DNA of 64,000 nt from Polyangiaceae bacterium (GCA_015075635.1 JABTUA010000002.1:3042708-3106707); one strand, 5' to 3'; counted from the first letter of the stretch, positions 46,976 to 55,561 are shown. The notes: a model not told the origin generated them from the letters alone. Made by a program: numbers and translations.

Positions 46976-48304
46976 TCAAGGCGCGTGCCGGCCCGGTACA
47001 CCCGAGCGCGCATCCGTCGCGCCGTTGCGATGCGTCAGCTCCAAGGCCTCGCGGAGCTCCCCCTCGAGCTCGTCGAGAGCCAGGGCCGCCAGGCCGGGCG
47101 CGCCGAAGAGCTGAAGGTGCAGCTCGCCCCGATAGCCGAACGCGACCACCGCGGGCACCCGAACCCCGGTCACGTTGGGGCCGATGACGCGCAGACTCTC
47201 GATGTCGTCGCCAAAGGCGGACAGTCCCGCGTCGATGCGACCGACGTTGGTGAAGACCAAGCCGCGACTGAGCGGGAGCTCGATCAACACCGGGTGCAGC
47301 CAGCGCGTGATGCGGCGCGCCCAGGCGTGCGGCGCGCCGGCCGCCAGGGCCAGAGGCGTCAGGATGAACGCGGGCCCCGCCAGGCCCTGCCGGTGGCGCG
47401 ACGTGATCCGCGCGACCGCCTCCGCCGTGGCCGCGAGGTCCGAGACCGCCTCCCTCGGAACGATCACACTCAGGATGCTCGAGGTGTTGGCCGCGGTGAG
47501 CCGGGGCGACCCCGCGTAGCGGCGCAGGTCCATGGTGTACATCACCGCCAAAGGGCCGCGGCTGGAGCGCTTCGCCGCGATGCGGGCCAGCGCCGCGATC
47601 AAGGCGTCGTTGACGCTGGCTCCCCGCGGCCGGCAGCGGAGCTTGATTTGCTCGACCTCCGCCGCCGAGATCGTCAAGTGGCGCCAGGTCGGCTCGCGCG
47701 ACGCGGCGACGGGGAAATGGCGCTCGCGCCGGGCCGCGGCGAGCGTCTGGAGCGGGAGCAACATCGTCCGGGCCACGTCCCGAAGCAGGACCGGGGCGTG
47801 ATGCCAGCGGAGTCCCTCGAGCGAGCTGGCGACACTGCGACGCGCGTCTACCGGGGCCGCGGGCGGCAACCCATACAAGTGCGCGCCGAGCACGTGCCCC
47901 ACCGCGGCCGCTCCCCCGCCGTCCACGGCGAGGTGCGTGATGCTGAAGATCAAGCGCGAGCCCCCGGCCCGACCCAGGCTGACCAAGCGCAGCGGCCGCT
48001 CGCGCGTCGAGTCGATGGGCCGGCGCGCCCACGACGCCGTCTCCGCCTCGAGATCCACGGGCTCGTCGCGCACGTGGACGGACTCCGAGAGCGGGCCCTC
48101 GACCTTCTGCCAGCGGTCGCGCCAGAAGCCCGGCACGTAGCGCCGGTCGAGGACCGGGAACGCCGCAATCGTCTCCCGCATCGCGCGCTCGAGCTCCGTG
48201 CGAGAGAAGCGGCGCCTCAGGTCGATGACCGCGTGAATGCCCAGATCGCCGTAGCGATCCATCGATCCGTAGAGCCCCACGTCCGGCAGCTCGGCCCTGA
48301 CCAT
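46976..48304 (-). CDS. Condensation/WS-DGAT-superfamily acyltransferase
   Basis: A 442-residue CoA-dependent acyltransferase-fold protein. The active-site motif FSITHLAVDGGG (about 118-129) matches HxxxDG of condensation domains, wax ester synthases and alcohol acetyltransferases. The second-half signature SVNDALIAALARIAAKR is also typical of this superfamily, where it reads VNDVLLA. The DFGWG motif is absent. Substrates may be an acyl-CoA or acyl carrier protein and a glycolipid or alcohol; not decidable here. The stop lies 45 bases before the kinase start at 46930 on the same strand. It is divergent from the ExbB-like gene at 48396. Confidence 0.75.
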   Translation of the reverse strand: MVRAELPDVGLYGSMDRYGDLGIHAVIDLRRRFSRTELERAMRETIAAFPVLDRRYVPGFWRDRWQKVEGPLSESVHVRDEPVDLEAETASWARRPIDSTRERPLRLVSLGRAGGSRLIFSITHLAVDGGGAAAVGHVLGAHLYGLPPAAPVDARRSVASSLEGLRWHHAPVLLRDVARTMLLPLQTLAAARRERHFPVAASREPTWRHLTISAAEVEQIKLRCRPRGASVNDALIAALARIAAKRSSRGPLAVMYTMDLRRYAGSPRLTAANTSSILSVIVPREAVSDLAATAEAVARITSRHRQGLAGPAFILTPLALAAGAPHAWARRITRWLHPVLIELPLSRGLVFTNVGRIDAGLSAFGDDIESLRVIGPNVTGVRVPAVVAFGYRGELHLQLFGAPGLAALALDELEGELREALELTHRNGATDARSGVPGRHAP

Positions 48305-48395
48305 TCAGCCATTGTCGCTCGGCGGCGCGGCAGGCGCGAGGGGAGCCCAAGGCGCGCGCGGCCTCGGGTGTTCCAGCTGCTCGAGGAGGTCAAGA

Positions 48396-48773
48396 ATGCT
48401 CGACCATTTTCGCCAAGGTGGGTGGGGGATGTATCCGACAGCCGTATTCGGCGTGCTCCTGCTGCTGGTCGCGGCGCGTTACGCGGTTCGCCCGGAGGCG
48501 CGCTTCCTGCCATTGCAGGTCGCGCTGGGTGTCTTGACGTTGCTCACCGGGACCTTCGGCTTCGTGGTGGGCCTGATCGTCACCACCGCCCACCTGTACG
48601 AAGTTCCGCAGGGGCAGGTGCCGCTGATCGGCGCCATCGGCTTCGGAGAGTCGCTCCACAACGTCGCTCTGGCGCTGGTGTTGCTCGTGCTCGCGGCGCT
48701 CTGCACCTCGTTCGGCGCGCTCCGCCTCTCCGTCGGAGGCAGCAGCAGGCGAGCTGCCTCGACTCCATCGTAG
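48396..48773 (+). CDS. Small MotA/TolQ/ExbB-like membrane protein
   Basis: A 125-residue protein preceded by an excellent ribosome site (GAGGAGG, 6 bases before ATG). It has three predicted helices: GMYPTAVFGVLLLLVAARYAV (about 12-32), LPLQVALGVLTLLTGTFGFVVGLIVTT (about 40-66) and VALALVLLVLAALCTSFGAL (about 88-108). The GGWGMYP opening, the FGFVVGLIVTT helix with its conserved glycine, and GFGESLHNVALAL resemble the core of ExbB/TolQ proton-channel subunits, but it is half their usual size. No ExbD/TolR partner is adjacent. Assignment is tentative. Confidence 0.6.
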   Translation: MLDHFRQGGWGMYPTAVFGVLLLLVAARYAVRPEARFLPLQVALGVLTLLTGTFGFVVGLIVTTAHLYEVPQGQVPLIGAIGFGESLHNVALALVLLVLAALCTSFGALRLSVGGSSRRAASTPS

Positions 48774-48781
48774 CCTCCGGC

Positions 48782-49402
48782 TCAGCCGACCTCGACGACC
48801 CTCGCCACCAGCGCGGTGACCTCGCGCGCGAGACGGGTCGCGGCGCTGCGATTGCGCGAGCTGGCAAACCCTGCGAGGCGCTCGTCGATCCAGAGCGTTG
48901 CCAGGCCGTGGACGAGGGACCACGCCGCCAGGGTGGTGACGCGCTGGCGTTCCGGATCGTCGTCGCCGACCGCGGCGCGAACGGCGCCCACCAGGACGTC
49001 GAAGGCACGCCGGCCGTTGTCGGCGAGCTCGGCGCTGGGAGCTCCCCGCACCTCGGCGCCGAACATCAAGCGGAAGCGCTCCGGGTGCGCGACCGCGAAC
49101 TCCACGTAGGCCACGCCGACGGCCTCCAGACGCTGGACCGGAGAGGTCGCTCGGTTCGCCGCGCGTTCGGTCGCCTCCGCCAGCCCCTCGAAGCCACGCG
49201 CCGCGACCGCAGCCAGGAGGGCCGCGCGGTCGGCGAAGTGGTGGCCCGGCGCTGCGTGCGAGACGCCCAGCTTCCGCGCTACCCCTCGCAGCGTGAGCCC
49301 GGCGGCGCCGCCCGCGTCCACCAGCTCGAGCGAGGCCTCCACCAGCGCCCGGCGCAGATCGCCGTGGTGGTAGGGCCGGGCGGGCTTCTTGGCGGGGGGC
49401 AC
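48782..49402 (-). CDS. TetR-family transcriptional repressor
   Basis: A 206-residue regulator. The N-terminal HTH reads YHHGDLRRALVEASLELVDAG, LTLRGVARKLGVSHAAPGHHFADRAALLAAVAARGF. The C-terminal ligand domain is of the WHG type (FAVAHPERFRLMFGAEVR, later LAAWSLVHGLATLWIDERLAG). GTG 49402 was chosen; an ATG at 49486 would overlap the divergent start and run through the operators. Two 17-bp dyads in the divergent promoter (49423-49472) are its probable binding sites, so it should repress the FAD oxidoreductase at 49485 and possibly itself. The inducer is unknown. Confidence 0.88.
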   Translation of the reverse strand: MPPAKKPARPYHHGDLRRALVEASLELVDAGGAAGLTLRGVARKLGVSHAAPGHHFADRAALLAAVAARGFEGLAEATERAANRATSPVQRLEAVGVAYVEFAVAHPERFRLMFGAEVRGAPSAELADNGRRAFDVLVGAVRAAVGDDDPERQRVTTLAAWSLVHGLATLWIDERLAGFASSRNRSAATRLAREVTALVARVVEVG

Positions 49403-49422
49403 GACGGCATCGGAGCACCGAG

Positions 49423-49472
49423 TCTTGACAGCGTCAAGATTCAGCGGTATGCGAATCTTGTCATCGTCAAGA
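49423..49472. promoter_or_regulatory. Two TetR operators overlapping a promoter
   Basis: TCTTGACAGCGTCAAGA (49423-49439) and TCTTGTCATCGTCAAGA (49456-49472) agree at 15 of 17 positions, and their centres are 33 bp apart (three helical turns). On the plus strand TTGACA (49425-49430) and TATGCG (49448-49453) are spaced by 17 bp and form a sigma-70-type promoter. Operator 1 covers its -35 box and operator 2 its likely start point. The layout predicts repression of the gene at 49485. Confidence 0.75.
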
Positions 49473-49484
49473 TTGAGAGGTCCC

Positions 49485-51149
49485 ATGCCGCGTCCCGATC
49501 GCTTTCGTCGCCTCGAGCGAGACAACTTCGACGCCATCGTGGTGGGTGCCGGCATCAGCGGCCTGACGGCGGCGGCGCTGCTGGCGCGCCGCGGGCTCGC
49601 GGTGCTGGTGGTCGATCGGCACTACGTGGCCGGGGGCAACGCCACTGTGTTTCGCCGCAAGGGCTACGAGTTCGACATCGGTATCCACTACCTGGGGCAG
49701 TGCGGGCCCGACGGGGCCATCCCGCGCATCCTGAAGGCCGCCGGCGCGGGCGGCGTCCGCTTCCGTCCGCTCGACCCCGATGGCTTCGACACGCTGGTGT
49801 ACCCGGATCTCGAGCTCCGGGTCCCGCGCGGCGTCGAGCGCTACCGCGAGCGCCTGCTCGAAGCCTTCCCCCGAGAGCAGCGCGCCATCGACGCGAACGC
49901 TCGGCTCATCGAGCAGGTGCTCGGTTTGTCGCAGCTGCCGGCTCGACCGGCCAATGCGTGGCGCGTGCTGCCGCAGTCCCTGTTGGCGCTCCGCAACGCG
50001 ACCTCGACCCTCGGGCAGTTCCTGGGCCGCTACACCCGCGACCCGCGCCTGTGCGCGGTCCTGGCCGGAGAGGGCGGCGACTACGCCCTGCCCCCGAGCC
50101 GAGTGAGCGCGCTGATGCACGCCGGGCTCATGGCGCACTACCTGTCCGACGGCGCCTACTACCCGGAAGGCGGCGGGCAGGTGATGAGCGACCAGCTCGC
50201 GGCCTCGATCGAGCAGAGCGGCGGCAAGATCCTGCTCTCGACCAGCGTCGAGCGCATCCTGGTCGAGTCCGGCAAGGTGCGCGGAGTCCGGCTCTCGAAC
50301 AAGCACCTGGGCAAGGTCGAGGTGCGGGCGCCGATCGTGCTCGCTTCGAACGACGTCAAGCAGGCGTTGCTCGAGCTGATCGCGCCGGACGCGCTCGGCG
50401 CGCGCACGCGCCGGCGGGCGGCGGGCTGGAAGATGGCGCCGGCGCTCGGGGCGCTCTACCTGGGCGTGAGGCGTGAGGCGCTCGGCTCGCGCGGCGTGAA
50501 CACCAACTACTGGATTTACCCGAGCTACGATCTCGAGCAGGAGTACGCCGAGGTCGAAGCGGGGCGCTTCTCCCGGCGTCCGTTCCTGTTCGTGTCCTCG
50601 GCGTCGCTCAAGGATCCGGAGAACCCGCGCCTCGCGCCGGCCGGCGTCGTCAACCTCCAGCTCATGTCCCTCGCCCCTTCGGCGCCGAGCGCCTGGCGCA
50701 CCAGCCCGGAGGAGCTGGCGAGCGGCGCCTACCGCGAGAGCCCCGGCTACCTCGCCGCCAAGGCCGAGTACTCCGAGCGCTTGCTCGCCGCCGCGGAGAG
50801 CGTCTTCCCGGGCCTCGGCCACCACGTCGTGTTCCAGGAGCTCGCCACCCCGCTCACCCACGCGCGCTACACGTCGTCCACCGGCGGCACCTCCTACGGC
50901 ATCGCCGCGACGCCGGATCAGTTCCTGTGGCGCCGCCCCGGCCCGAAGACGGAGATCTCGGGCCTGTACCTGTGCGGCGCGAGCGCGCGCTCCGGGCACG
51001 GCATCATGGGCGCGATGATGGGCGGCCTGGCCGCCGCCGCCGAGATCTCCGGTGCCGAGCTCGTCCGGGAGACCCTGGACGGCCCCGAGCACGACGCGCG
51101 CTCCGACCGCAGAGGACTCGGCCTGCGCGGTGACGCCCAGCGCGCCTGA
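49485..51149 (+). CDS. FAD-dependent oxidoreductase, phytoene desaturase/retinol saturase type
   Basis: A 554-residue flavoprotein. The N-terminal dinucleotide fold reads DAIVVGAGISGLTAAALLARRGLAVLVVD (about 16-44), followed by GGNATVFRRKGYEFDIGIHYLG, a mark of the CrtI/CrtISO/retinol-saturase group. PEGGGQVMSDQLAASIEQSGG and the C-terminal FAD motif GLYLCGASARSGHGIMGAMMGGLAAA complete it. Members desaturate, isomerise or saturate polyenes; HYLG and the lack of other carotenoid genes point away from an ordinary CrtI. GAGAGG precedes the ATG. It is controlled by the divergent TetR repressor, so the substrate is probably an inducible lipophilic compound. Confidence 0.85.
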   Translation: MPRPDRFRRLERDNFDAIVVGAGISGLTAAALLARRGLAVLVVDRHYVAGGNATVFRRKGYEFDIGIHYLGQCGPDGAIPRILKAAGAGGVRFRPLDPDGFDTLVYPDLELRVPRGVERYRERLLEAFPREQRAIDANARLIEQVLGLSQLPARPANAWRVLPQSLLALRNATSTLGQFLGRYTRDPRLCAVLAGEGGDYALPPSRVSALMHAGLMAHYLSDGAYYPEGGGQVMSDQLAASIEQSGGKILLSTSVERILVESGKVRGVRLSNKHLGKVEVRAPIVLASNDVKQALLELIAPDALGARTRRRAAGWKMAPALGALYLGVRREALGSRGVNTNYWIYPSYDLEQEYAEVEAGRFSRRPFLFVSSASLKDPENPRLAPAGVVNLQLMSLAPSAPSAWRTSPEELASGAYRESPGYLAAKAEYSERLLAAAESVFPGLGHHVVFQELATPLTHARYTSSTGGTSYGIAATPDQFLWRRPGPKTEISGLYLCGASARSGHGIMGAMMGGLAAAAEISGAELVRETLDGPEHDARSDRRGLGLRGDAQRA

Positions 51150-51150
51150 A

Positions 51151-51960
51151 TCAGACCGGCACGGCCTCTTCGCGCAATCGCAACGTCAAGAACAGCATCC
51201 CCAGCCCCGCCGCGCTCAGGTACGCGTACAGCCAGAAGTGCCCGATGGCCTGGGCGTAGACGATCGGCGCGTTCAGCGCCGCGTGCAGCCCGATCGCGAG
51301 GCCGAGGTAGCCGAGGCGCCGCCGGGTCACCGCTCGCATCACCAGCACGCTGGCCCCGATGTGGAACGCCATGGCGCAGACGCGCTCCCAGCCGGCGAGC
51401 AGCGGCAGGTACCAGGGCAGCGCCCAGTACTGCCGCGCTGCGTGGCGCATGATGGCCTGATCGCCGTCGGGCACGCCCAGCGACGCGGCGAAGGGCGCGA
51501 GCAAGACGTTGACCAGGCCGACCAGCGCCAGGAGCCCGAAGATCATGGCCTCGACGCCGCCGTGCCCGGCGCCAAAGCCGAGCGCGCTCGACCAGCCGCG
51601 ATCGTTCTTCACCACGAAGCGCATGCTGACGTAGCGCGCCAGCTCTTCGCAGAGCCCGGCGGAGAGCCCGGCGATGAGCCCGACCAGCGGCAGCGGAAAG
51701 AGCGCGACGCCCCGCGGCGGCCCCAGGAGCCCGAGCGCGTAATTGAGGGGCAGGTGCACGACCTGGGAGGCCACGAAGGTCGCCCCACCCACGGCGAACA
51801 GGGCGTAGCGCGCGCCCACGCGTCGCCGCAGCACCACCGCCAGCGCCAGCGGCAAGAGCAGCATCAGCGGAAACTGCCCGAGCACCGCCGCGCACAGGTT
51901 GCCCCAGGCGATCTGGATCGGGGTCGCGACGAGCGCGCTCGTCAGAGCTGGTCCTTCCAC
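51151..51960 (-). CDS. YhfC-family intramembrane protease
   Basis: A 269-residue polytopic membrane protein with about seven helices. The motifs AGLCEELARYVSMRFVV (about 100-116) and GFGAGHGGVEAMIFGL (about 128-143) match YhfC (DUF2324) and related glutamic or metal-type intramembrane proteases, in which Glu-Glu and His residues sit within helices. LAIGLHAALNAPIVY supplies a third conserved helix with His. The proteolytic role of YhfC is a family-level proposal, not proven. The first 19 bases overlap the end of the upstream lipoprotein gene on the same strand, and the stop is one base from the convergent FAD oxidoreductase stop. Confidence 0.82.
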   Translation of the reverse strand: MEGPALTSALVATPIQIAWGNLCAAVLGQFPLMLLLPLALAVVLRRRVGARYALFAVGGATFVASQVVHLPLNYALGLLGPPRGVALFPLPLVGLIAGLSAGLCEELARYVSMRFVVKNDRGWSSALGFGAGHGGVEAMIFGLLALVGLVNVLLAPFAASLGVPDGDQAIMRHAARQYWALPWYLPLLAGWERVCAMAFHIGASVLVMRAVTRRRLGYLGLAIGLHAALNAPIVYAQAIGHFWLYAYLSAAGLGMLFLTLRLREEAVPV

Positions 51961-52388
51961 GGCTTGACCCAGAACCCCGTCAGCTTCCCCTGCGCGTCGA
52001 TCACCACGCGCACCTCGCTCGCGACCTTGCTCTTGTCGAAGGTCCCCTTGAAGCGGAACACGTCCGTCTTGCCGTCCTTCGTGCGCAGCGTCTCGTGGTA
52101 GGTCATCGCCTGGAAGCTGCCGAGCTCCTTCTCGATGGACTTGTCGGCGGCGCGCTGCGCGTCGTCGGCGTTGTGCGCCTTGCGAAACGCCTCCGCGGCC
52201 TCGTCACCGAGCAGCGGGTACTCGTCCTTCGCCCACGCGCTCAGGATCTTCGTTCCCAGCGCCTCGGCGTTGGCCTTCTTGGCGGCGTCCACTTGCTCTT
52301 CGGGGACCTTGTCGAGCTGAGGTTTCCCGCAAGCGACGACCAGACAGGACAGACCGACGCCCAGGGCGACGGCTACGCTCTTGAACAT
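51942..52388 (-). CDS. Small lipoprotein, DUF3887-like
   Basis: A 148-residue lipoprotein (lipobox VVAC, about 17-20). After a short helical segment, an NTF2-like domain follows: AKKANAEALGTKILSAWAKDEYPLL and DVFRFKGTFDKSKVASEVRVVIDAQGKLTGFWVKPW. The last strand pair is the hallmark of DUF3887, seen in front of alpha/beta-hydrolases and in stand-alone lipoproteins. ATG 52388 starts the signal peptide. The stop codon overlaps the YhfC-like gene, so both are translated from one message; a substrate or partner relation is possible. Confidence 0.78.
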   Translation of the reverse strand: MFKSVAVALGVGLSCLVVACGKPQLDKVPEEQVDAAKKANAEALGTKILSAWAKDEYPLLGDEAAEAFRKAHNADDAQRAADKSIEKELGSFQAMTYHETLRTKDGKTDVFRFKGTFDKSKVASEVRVVIDAQGKLTGFWVKPWKDQL

Positions 52389-52517
52389 GCTGCGCTCCTC
52401 CCGCGGCGAGCCTATCACCAGGTCGCCGCCCGCAGAACCTGCGCTGGCGCCGCGTTGCGGGACCGCACCAATCTCGCTAGATCGCGTGGAGTGAGCTCGA
52501 GCACGATCCCCACGCGC

Positions 52518-53621
52518 ATGCGCCTCCGCTCCGGAAACCAGATGGTGGTGGAGGGCGCGATGCGCGCCGGTTGCCGCTTCTTCAGCGGATATCCCATCAC
52601 GCCCGCCTCGGAGATCTACCGCGAGGCGACCCTGCGCTTGCAGGCCCGCGGCGACGTGGCGGTGGGTGCGCCCGACGAGATCTCGGCCCTCTGCTACTGC
52701 ATCGGAGCCTCGCAGCGCGGCTTCAAGGCCATGACCGCCACCTCGGGCCCGGGCTGGGCGCTGATGATCGAGGCGTTCCAGTACGCGCTCATGGCCGAGA
52801 CGCCGCTCGTCGTCAGCGTCGTGCAGCGGCTGGGGCCCAGCACCGGCGGCGCGACGCAGGGCGGACAGGGCGACGTGTTGCTCACGGAGTTCGCGACCTC
52901 AGGCGGGTACACCGTGCCGGTCTTCGCGCCGAGCACGCCGCTCGACTGCTACCGCCTCGCCGTCCACGCCTTCAACTGGTCGGAGGCGCTGCGCTGTCCG
53001 GTCGTGCTGCTCAGCGACAAGGAGGTCGGCATGACCTACGAGGCCGTGGATCTCGCCGGCCTGCCCCAGCTCGAGGTGTGGGAGCGCCCGCTGGCCCGGC
53101 CCGAGGGGTATCGCGCCGTTCAGTTCGACCGCGCCGAGGAGGTGCCGCCGTTCGCGCCGCTCGGCGGTCCGCTGAAGGTGACGGTCACCGGCTCCGCGCA
53201 CAACAAGGACGGCTGGCTGCGCAAGAACGATCCCGAGACGCTGGACGTGCTGCGGCACCTGGAGGCCAAGGTCGCGGCGCGCGCTCGCGACATGGCGCTC
53301 GTCGACGCCGACCTCCAACCGGGCGCGGACACGCTGGTCTTGAGCTTCGGCGTGACCAGCCGGGCGGCGCGCGAGGCCGTGTTGCGCGGGCGCGCCGCGG
53401 GCAAGCGGTTGTCGTTCCTGGGGGTGCTCACGCTGTTCCCGATCCCGGTGGAGGCCATCCGCGCCGCGGCCCAGGGCGCCCGCCGCGTGATCGTCGCGGA
53501 GGAGAACCTGCCGGGTCTGTACCGGCGCGCGCTCAGCGGCGTCGTCCCGGAGCTGCCGCTCGTGGGCGTGAACCAGCTGGGCGGGATGATCCGTCCGGCG
53601 CAGATCCTGGAGGCGGCATGA
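52518..53621 (+). CDS. korA: 2-oxoacid:ferredoxin oxidoreductase, alpha subunit
   Basis: A 367-residue alpha subunit. MRLRSGNQMVVEGAMRAGCRFFSGYPITPASEIY is the KorA/VorA opening, in which YPITPSTEI binds the substrate side. TSGPGWALMIEAFQYALMAETPLVV, GPSTGGATQGGQGDVLL and VVLLSDKEVGMTYEA follow, and VVAEENLPGLYRRAL ends the C-terminal domain. The enzyme decarboxylates a 2-oxoacid (2-oxoglutarate, branched-chain or similar) with CoA and ferredoxin. Unlike aerobic KorA proteins, no gamma domain is fused at the N-terminus. An alternative GTG at 52491 would add 9 residues. The stop overlaps the beta-gamma gene (ATGA). Confidence 0.85.
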   Translation: MRLRSGNQMVVEGAMRAGCRFFSGYPITPASEIYREATLRLQARGDVAVGAPDEISALCYCIGASQRGFKAMTATSGPGWALMIEAFQYALMAETPLVVSVVQRLGPSTGGATQGGQGDVLLTEFATSGGYTVPVFAPSTPLDCYRLAVHAFNWSEALRCPVVLLSDKEVGMTYEAVDLAGLPQLEVWERPLARPEGYRAVQFDRAEEVPPFAPLGGPLKVTVTGSAHNKDGWLRKNDPETLDVLRHLEAKVAARARDMALVDADLQPGADTLVLSFGVTSRAAREAVLRGRAAGKRLSFLGVLTLFPIPVEAIRAAAQGARRVIVAEENLPGLYRRALSGVVPELPLVGVNQLGGMIRPAQILEAA

Positions 53622-54964
53622 CGACCCAGGGCGAGACGACGAGCTTCCTCGCGGACCGGCCGCTGCCGTATTGCAAGGGCTGTGGCCACGGCGTGGTCAC
53701 CCGCCGACTGAACGACGCTTTGCTCGCTCTGGGCGTCGAACCCAAGGACGTCGTCCTCACCAGCGACATCGGCTGCGTGGGCCTCGTGGACCCGCTGTTT
53801 CCGGAGGTCCACACCGTTCACACCATCCACGGTCGCTCGACCGCGGTGGCGGCGGGGGCCGTGCTCGCGGACGCCCTTCTCGGCGAGGGCCGCCTCGAGA
53901 ACGTGGTGATGATCGGCGACGGCGGCGCCACCATCGGCCTCTTGCACCTGGCGCAGGCGGCGCTGATGAACGTCGATCTGACCGTCTTGCTCCACAACAA
54001 CATGCTCTACGGGATGACCGGCGGGCAGCACTCCGCCTTCACGCCGGAGGGCTTCGCCACCAGCACCACGCCAGAGGGCAACTGGATCCCCGCCATCGAC
54101 ATGGAGAGCTTCGTGCGCGGCTGCCAGGGTGGCTTCTTCGCGCGCAAGCTGGCGACGGACCCCGATCTGCACCAGGTGATCGCGTCAGCCATCGCGTACC
54201 CGGGCTTCGCCATGGTCGAGGTGCTGGAGCTCTGCACCGGCTTTGGGGTTCCGCTGAACCGCCTCGACGGCAAGAGCCTGCGGCGCGCCGCCGAGGCGCA
54301 GGGCCATGCTCTGGGCGTGCTGATTCGGCGTGACGACCGCCGCCCGTACCACGAGCTGTATCGCGAGCGCTTCCCCCGCTCCGAGCCGGCCGAGCCGGTG
54401 GGAGAAGGTCCCGCTCCCGAGCTCTTCGGCCACCGGCTCGAGCGGCCGATGACCGTGATCGTGGCGGGCAGCGCCGGAGAGCGCGTGCAGACTGCCGGCG
54501 CGATCTTGAGCCAGGCCGCCGTGCTCTCCGGCCTGCACTGCGTGCAGAAGAACGACTACCCGGTCACGGTGGGCAGCGGCTTCTCGCTGGCCGAGGTGAA
54601 GCTCAGCCCCGAGCCCATCTTGTACACGGGCAGCGACGCGCCCGACGCGCTCCTGGTCGTGTCCGCCGATGGGCTGCGCGAAGCCAAGGCGCGCGGCGAT
54701 CTCGCCCGTCTTCCGCCGGAAGCGACGCTGGTGGCTGACGCGACGATCGCCGCCGAGCTCCCCGCCGAACGCACGCTCGTCTTGCCGCTCCGCGGCAACC
54801 TCTCCGGAGACGGAGCTGCGTTCGGCGCGGTGTGCGCGCTGATCGCCAAGACCGGCATCCTCGAGCGAGCGGCGCTCTCGGCTGCCGTCGAGATCGTGGG
54901 GGGTAAGGGGCGGGCCGCGCTCGAGCAGCGCGCGGCCGCGGCGTTCGCGCTGGTGGACGGCTGA
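53618..54964 (+). CDS. korB: 2-oxoacid:ferredoxin oxidoreductase, fused beta-gamma subunit
   Basis: A 448-residue protein. The beta part (about 1-275) binds thiamine diphosphate and an iron-sulfur cluster: LPYCKGCGHGVVTRRL, TSDIGCVGLVDPLF, HTIHGRSTAVAAGAVLA, MIGDGGATIGLLH and HNNMLYGMTGGQHSAFTP. The C-terminal 165 residues (GSAGERVQTAGAILSQAAVLSGLHCVQKNDYPVTVGSGFSLAEVKLSPEPI) are a gamma domain (POR/gamma type), normally a separate subunit or fused to alpha. No 8-Fe ferredoxin (delta) subunit is encoded nearby. It is coupled to korA by ATGA, and a lipoprotein gene starts 3 bases after its stop. Confidence 0.85.
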   Translation: MTTQGETTSFLADRPLPYCKGCGHGVVTRRLNDALLALGVEPKDVVLTSDIGCVGLVDPLFPEVHTVHTIHGRSTAVAAGAVLADALLGEGRLENVVMIGDGGATIGLLHLAQAALMNVDLTVLLHNNMLYGMTGGQHSAFTPEGFATSTTPEGNWIPAIDMESFVRGCQGGFFARKLATDPDLHQVIASAIAYPGFAMVEVLELCTGFGVPLNRLDGKSLRRAAEAQGHALGVLIRRDDRRPYHELYRERFPRSEPAEPVGEGPAPELFGHRLERPMTVIVAGSAGERVQTAGAILSQAAVLSGLHCVQKNDYPVTVGSGFSLAEVKLSPEPILYTGSDAPDALLVVSADGLREAKARGDLARLPPEATLVADATIAAELPAERTLVLPLRGNLSGDGAAFGAVCALIAKTGILERAALSAAVEIVGGKGRAALEQRAAAAFALVDG

Positions 54965-54967
54965 GGC

Positions 54968-55519
54968 GTGGCCCGTCGTGCGAGCGCGCTCGGCGTCGTA
55001 GTGATGCTCGCTGGGGCGTGCGCGGCCTCGCCGGCCCCACCGGCTCCTCCTGCCGCCGAGACACCCAAGGATCCCCACCACCTGGCGCCGCTGGCGCGCC
55101 GCATCGTGGAGCGGGTCGCCGCGCTCGGCGAGCGCTTCCCGTCGATGCGCGGAGCCAGCCGGGAGCTCCGGCCGATCTACAGCATCGACACGTCACGCTT
55201 GCCCTGGCAGGAGCGCTTCTTGGCGCGCTGGGACCACGAGCACGGCGCGAGCTGGGAGCCCGATCCGAACTACGTCCCGGCCCCCCACAGCGCGCGCTCC
55301 CCCTATCGCTCGCGGCTCGACCCCGAGCACGGGCTCAGGCTCACGCTGTGGCTCTACGAGGGTGCGTGGCTCGGGCTCTCCCCGGTGACGCCGGTCGAGA
55401 TCGGGCGGCTGCGCGTGGTCGTGTTCCTCGACGCGCCGAACCCTGCGCTCAGAGCGGCGCTCGACGCGGCCATCGCCGAGATCTTGGAGTCGGAGCGCGC
55501 TGGCGTTCCATCCCCATGA
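54968..55519 (+). CDS. Small lipoprotein
   Basis: A 183-residue lipoprotein starting at GTG, 3 bases after the korB stop. The lipobox GAC ends a short signal (about 10-18), and a Pro/Ala linker follows. The body has LARRIVERVAALGERFPSMRG and LPWQERFLARWDHEHGASWEPDPNYVPAPHS, then a beta-rich part ending RVVVFLDAPNPALRAALDAAIAEIL. No family was recognised. The tight spacing suggests transcription with korAB, but a functional link to a cytoplasmic oxidoreductase is not obvious. Confidence 0.65.
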   Translation: MARRASALGVVVMLAGACAASPAPPAPPAAETPKDPHHLAPLARRIVERVAALGERFPSMRGASRELRPIYSIDTSRLPWQERFLARWDHEHGASWEPDPNYVPAPHSARSPYRSRLDPEHGLRLTLWLYEGAWLGLSPVTPVEIGRLRVVVFLDAPNPALRAALDAAIAEILESERAGVPSP

Positions 55520-55561
55520 CTCCGGCGCGGAGGTCGACTAGCTTCTTCGCGGCAGACCCAG

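Noticed and set aside
52450..52470. Sigma-54 promoter TGGCGCCGCGTTGC upstream of korA
   Set aside because: Only 4 bases separate the two boxes (5 are required) and the -24 box is imperfect.
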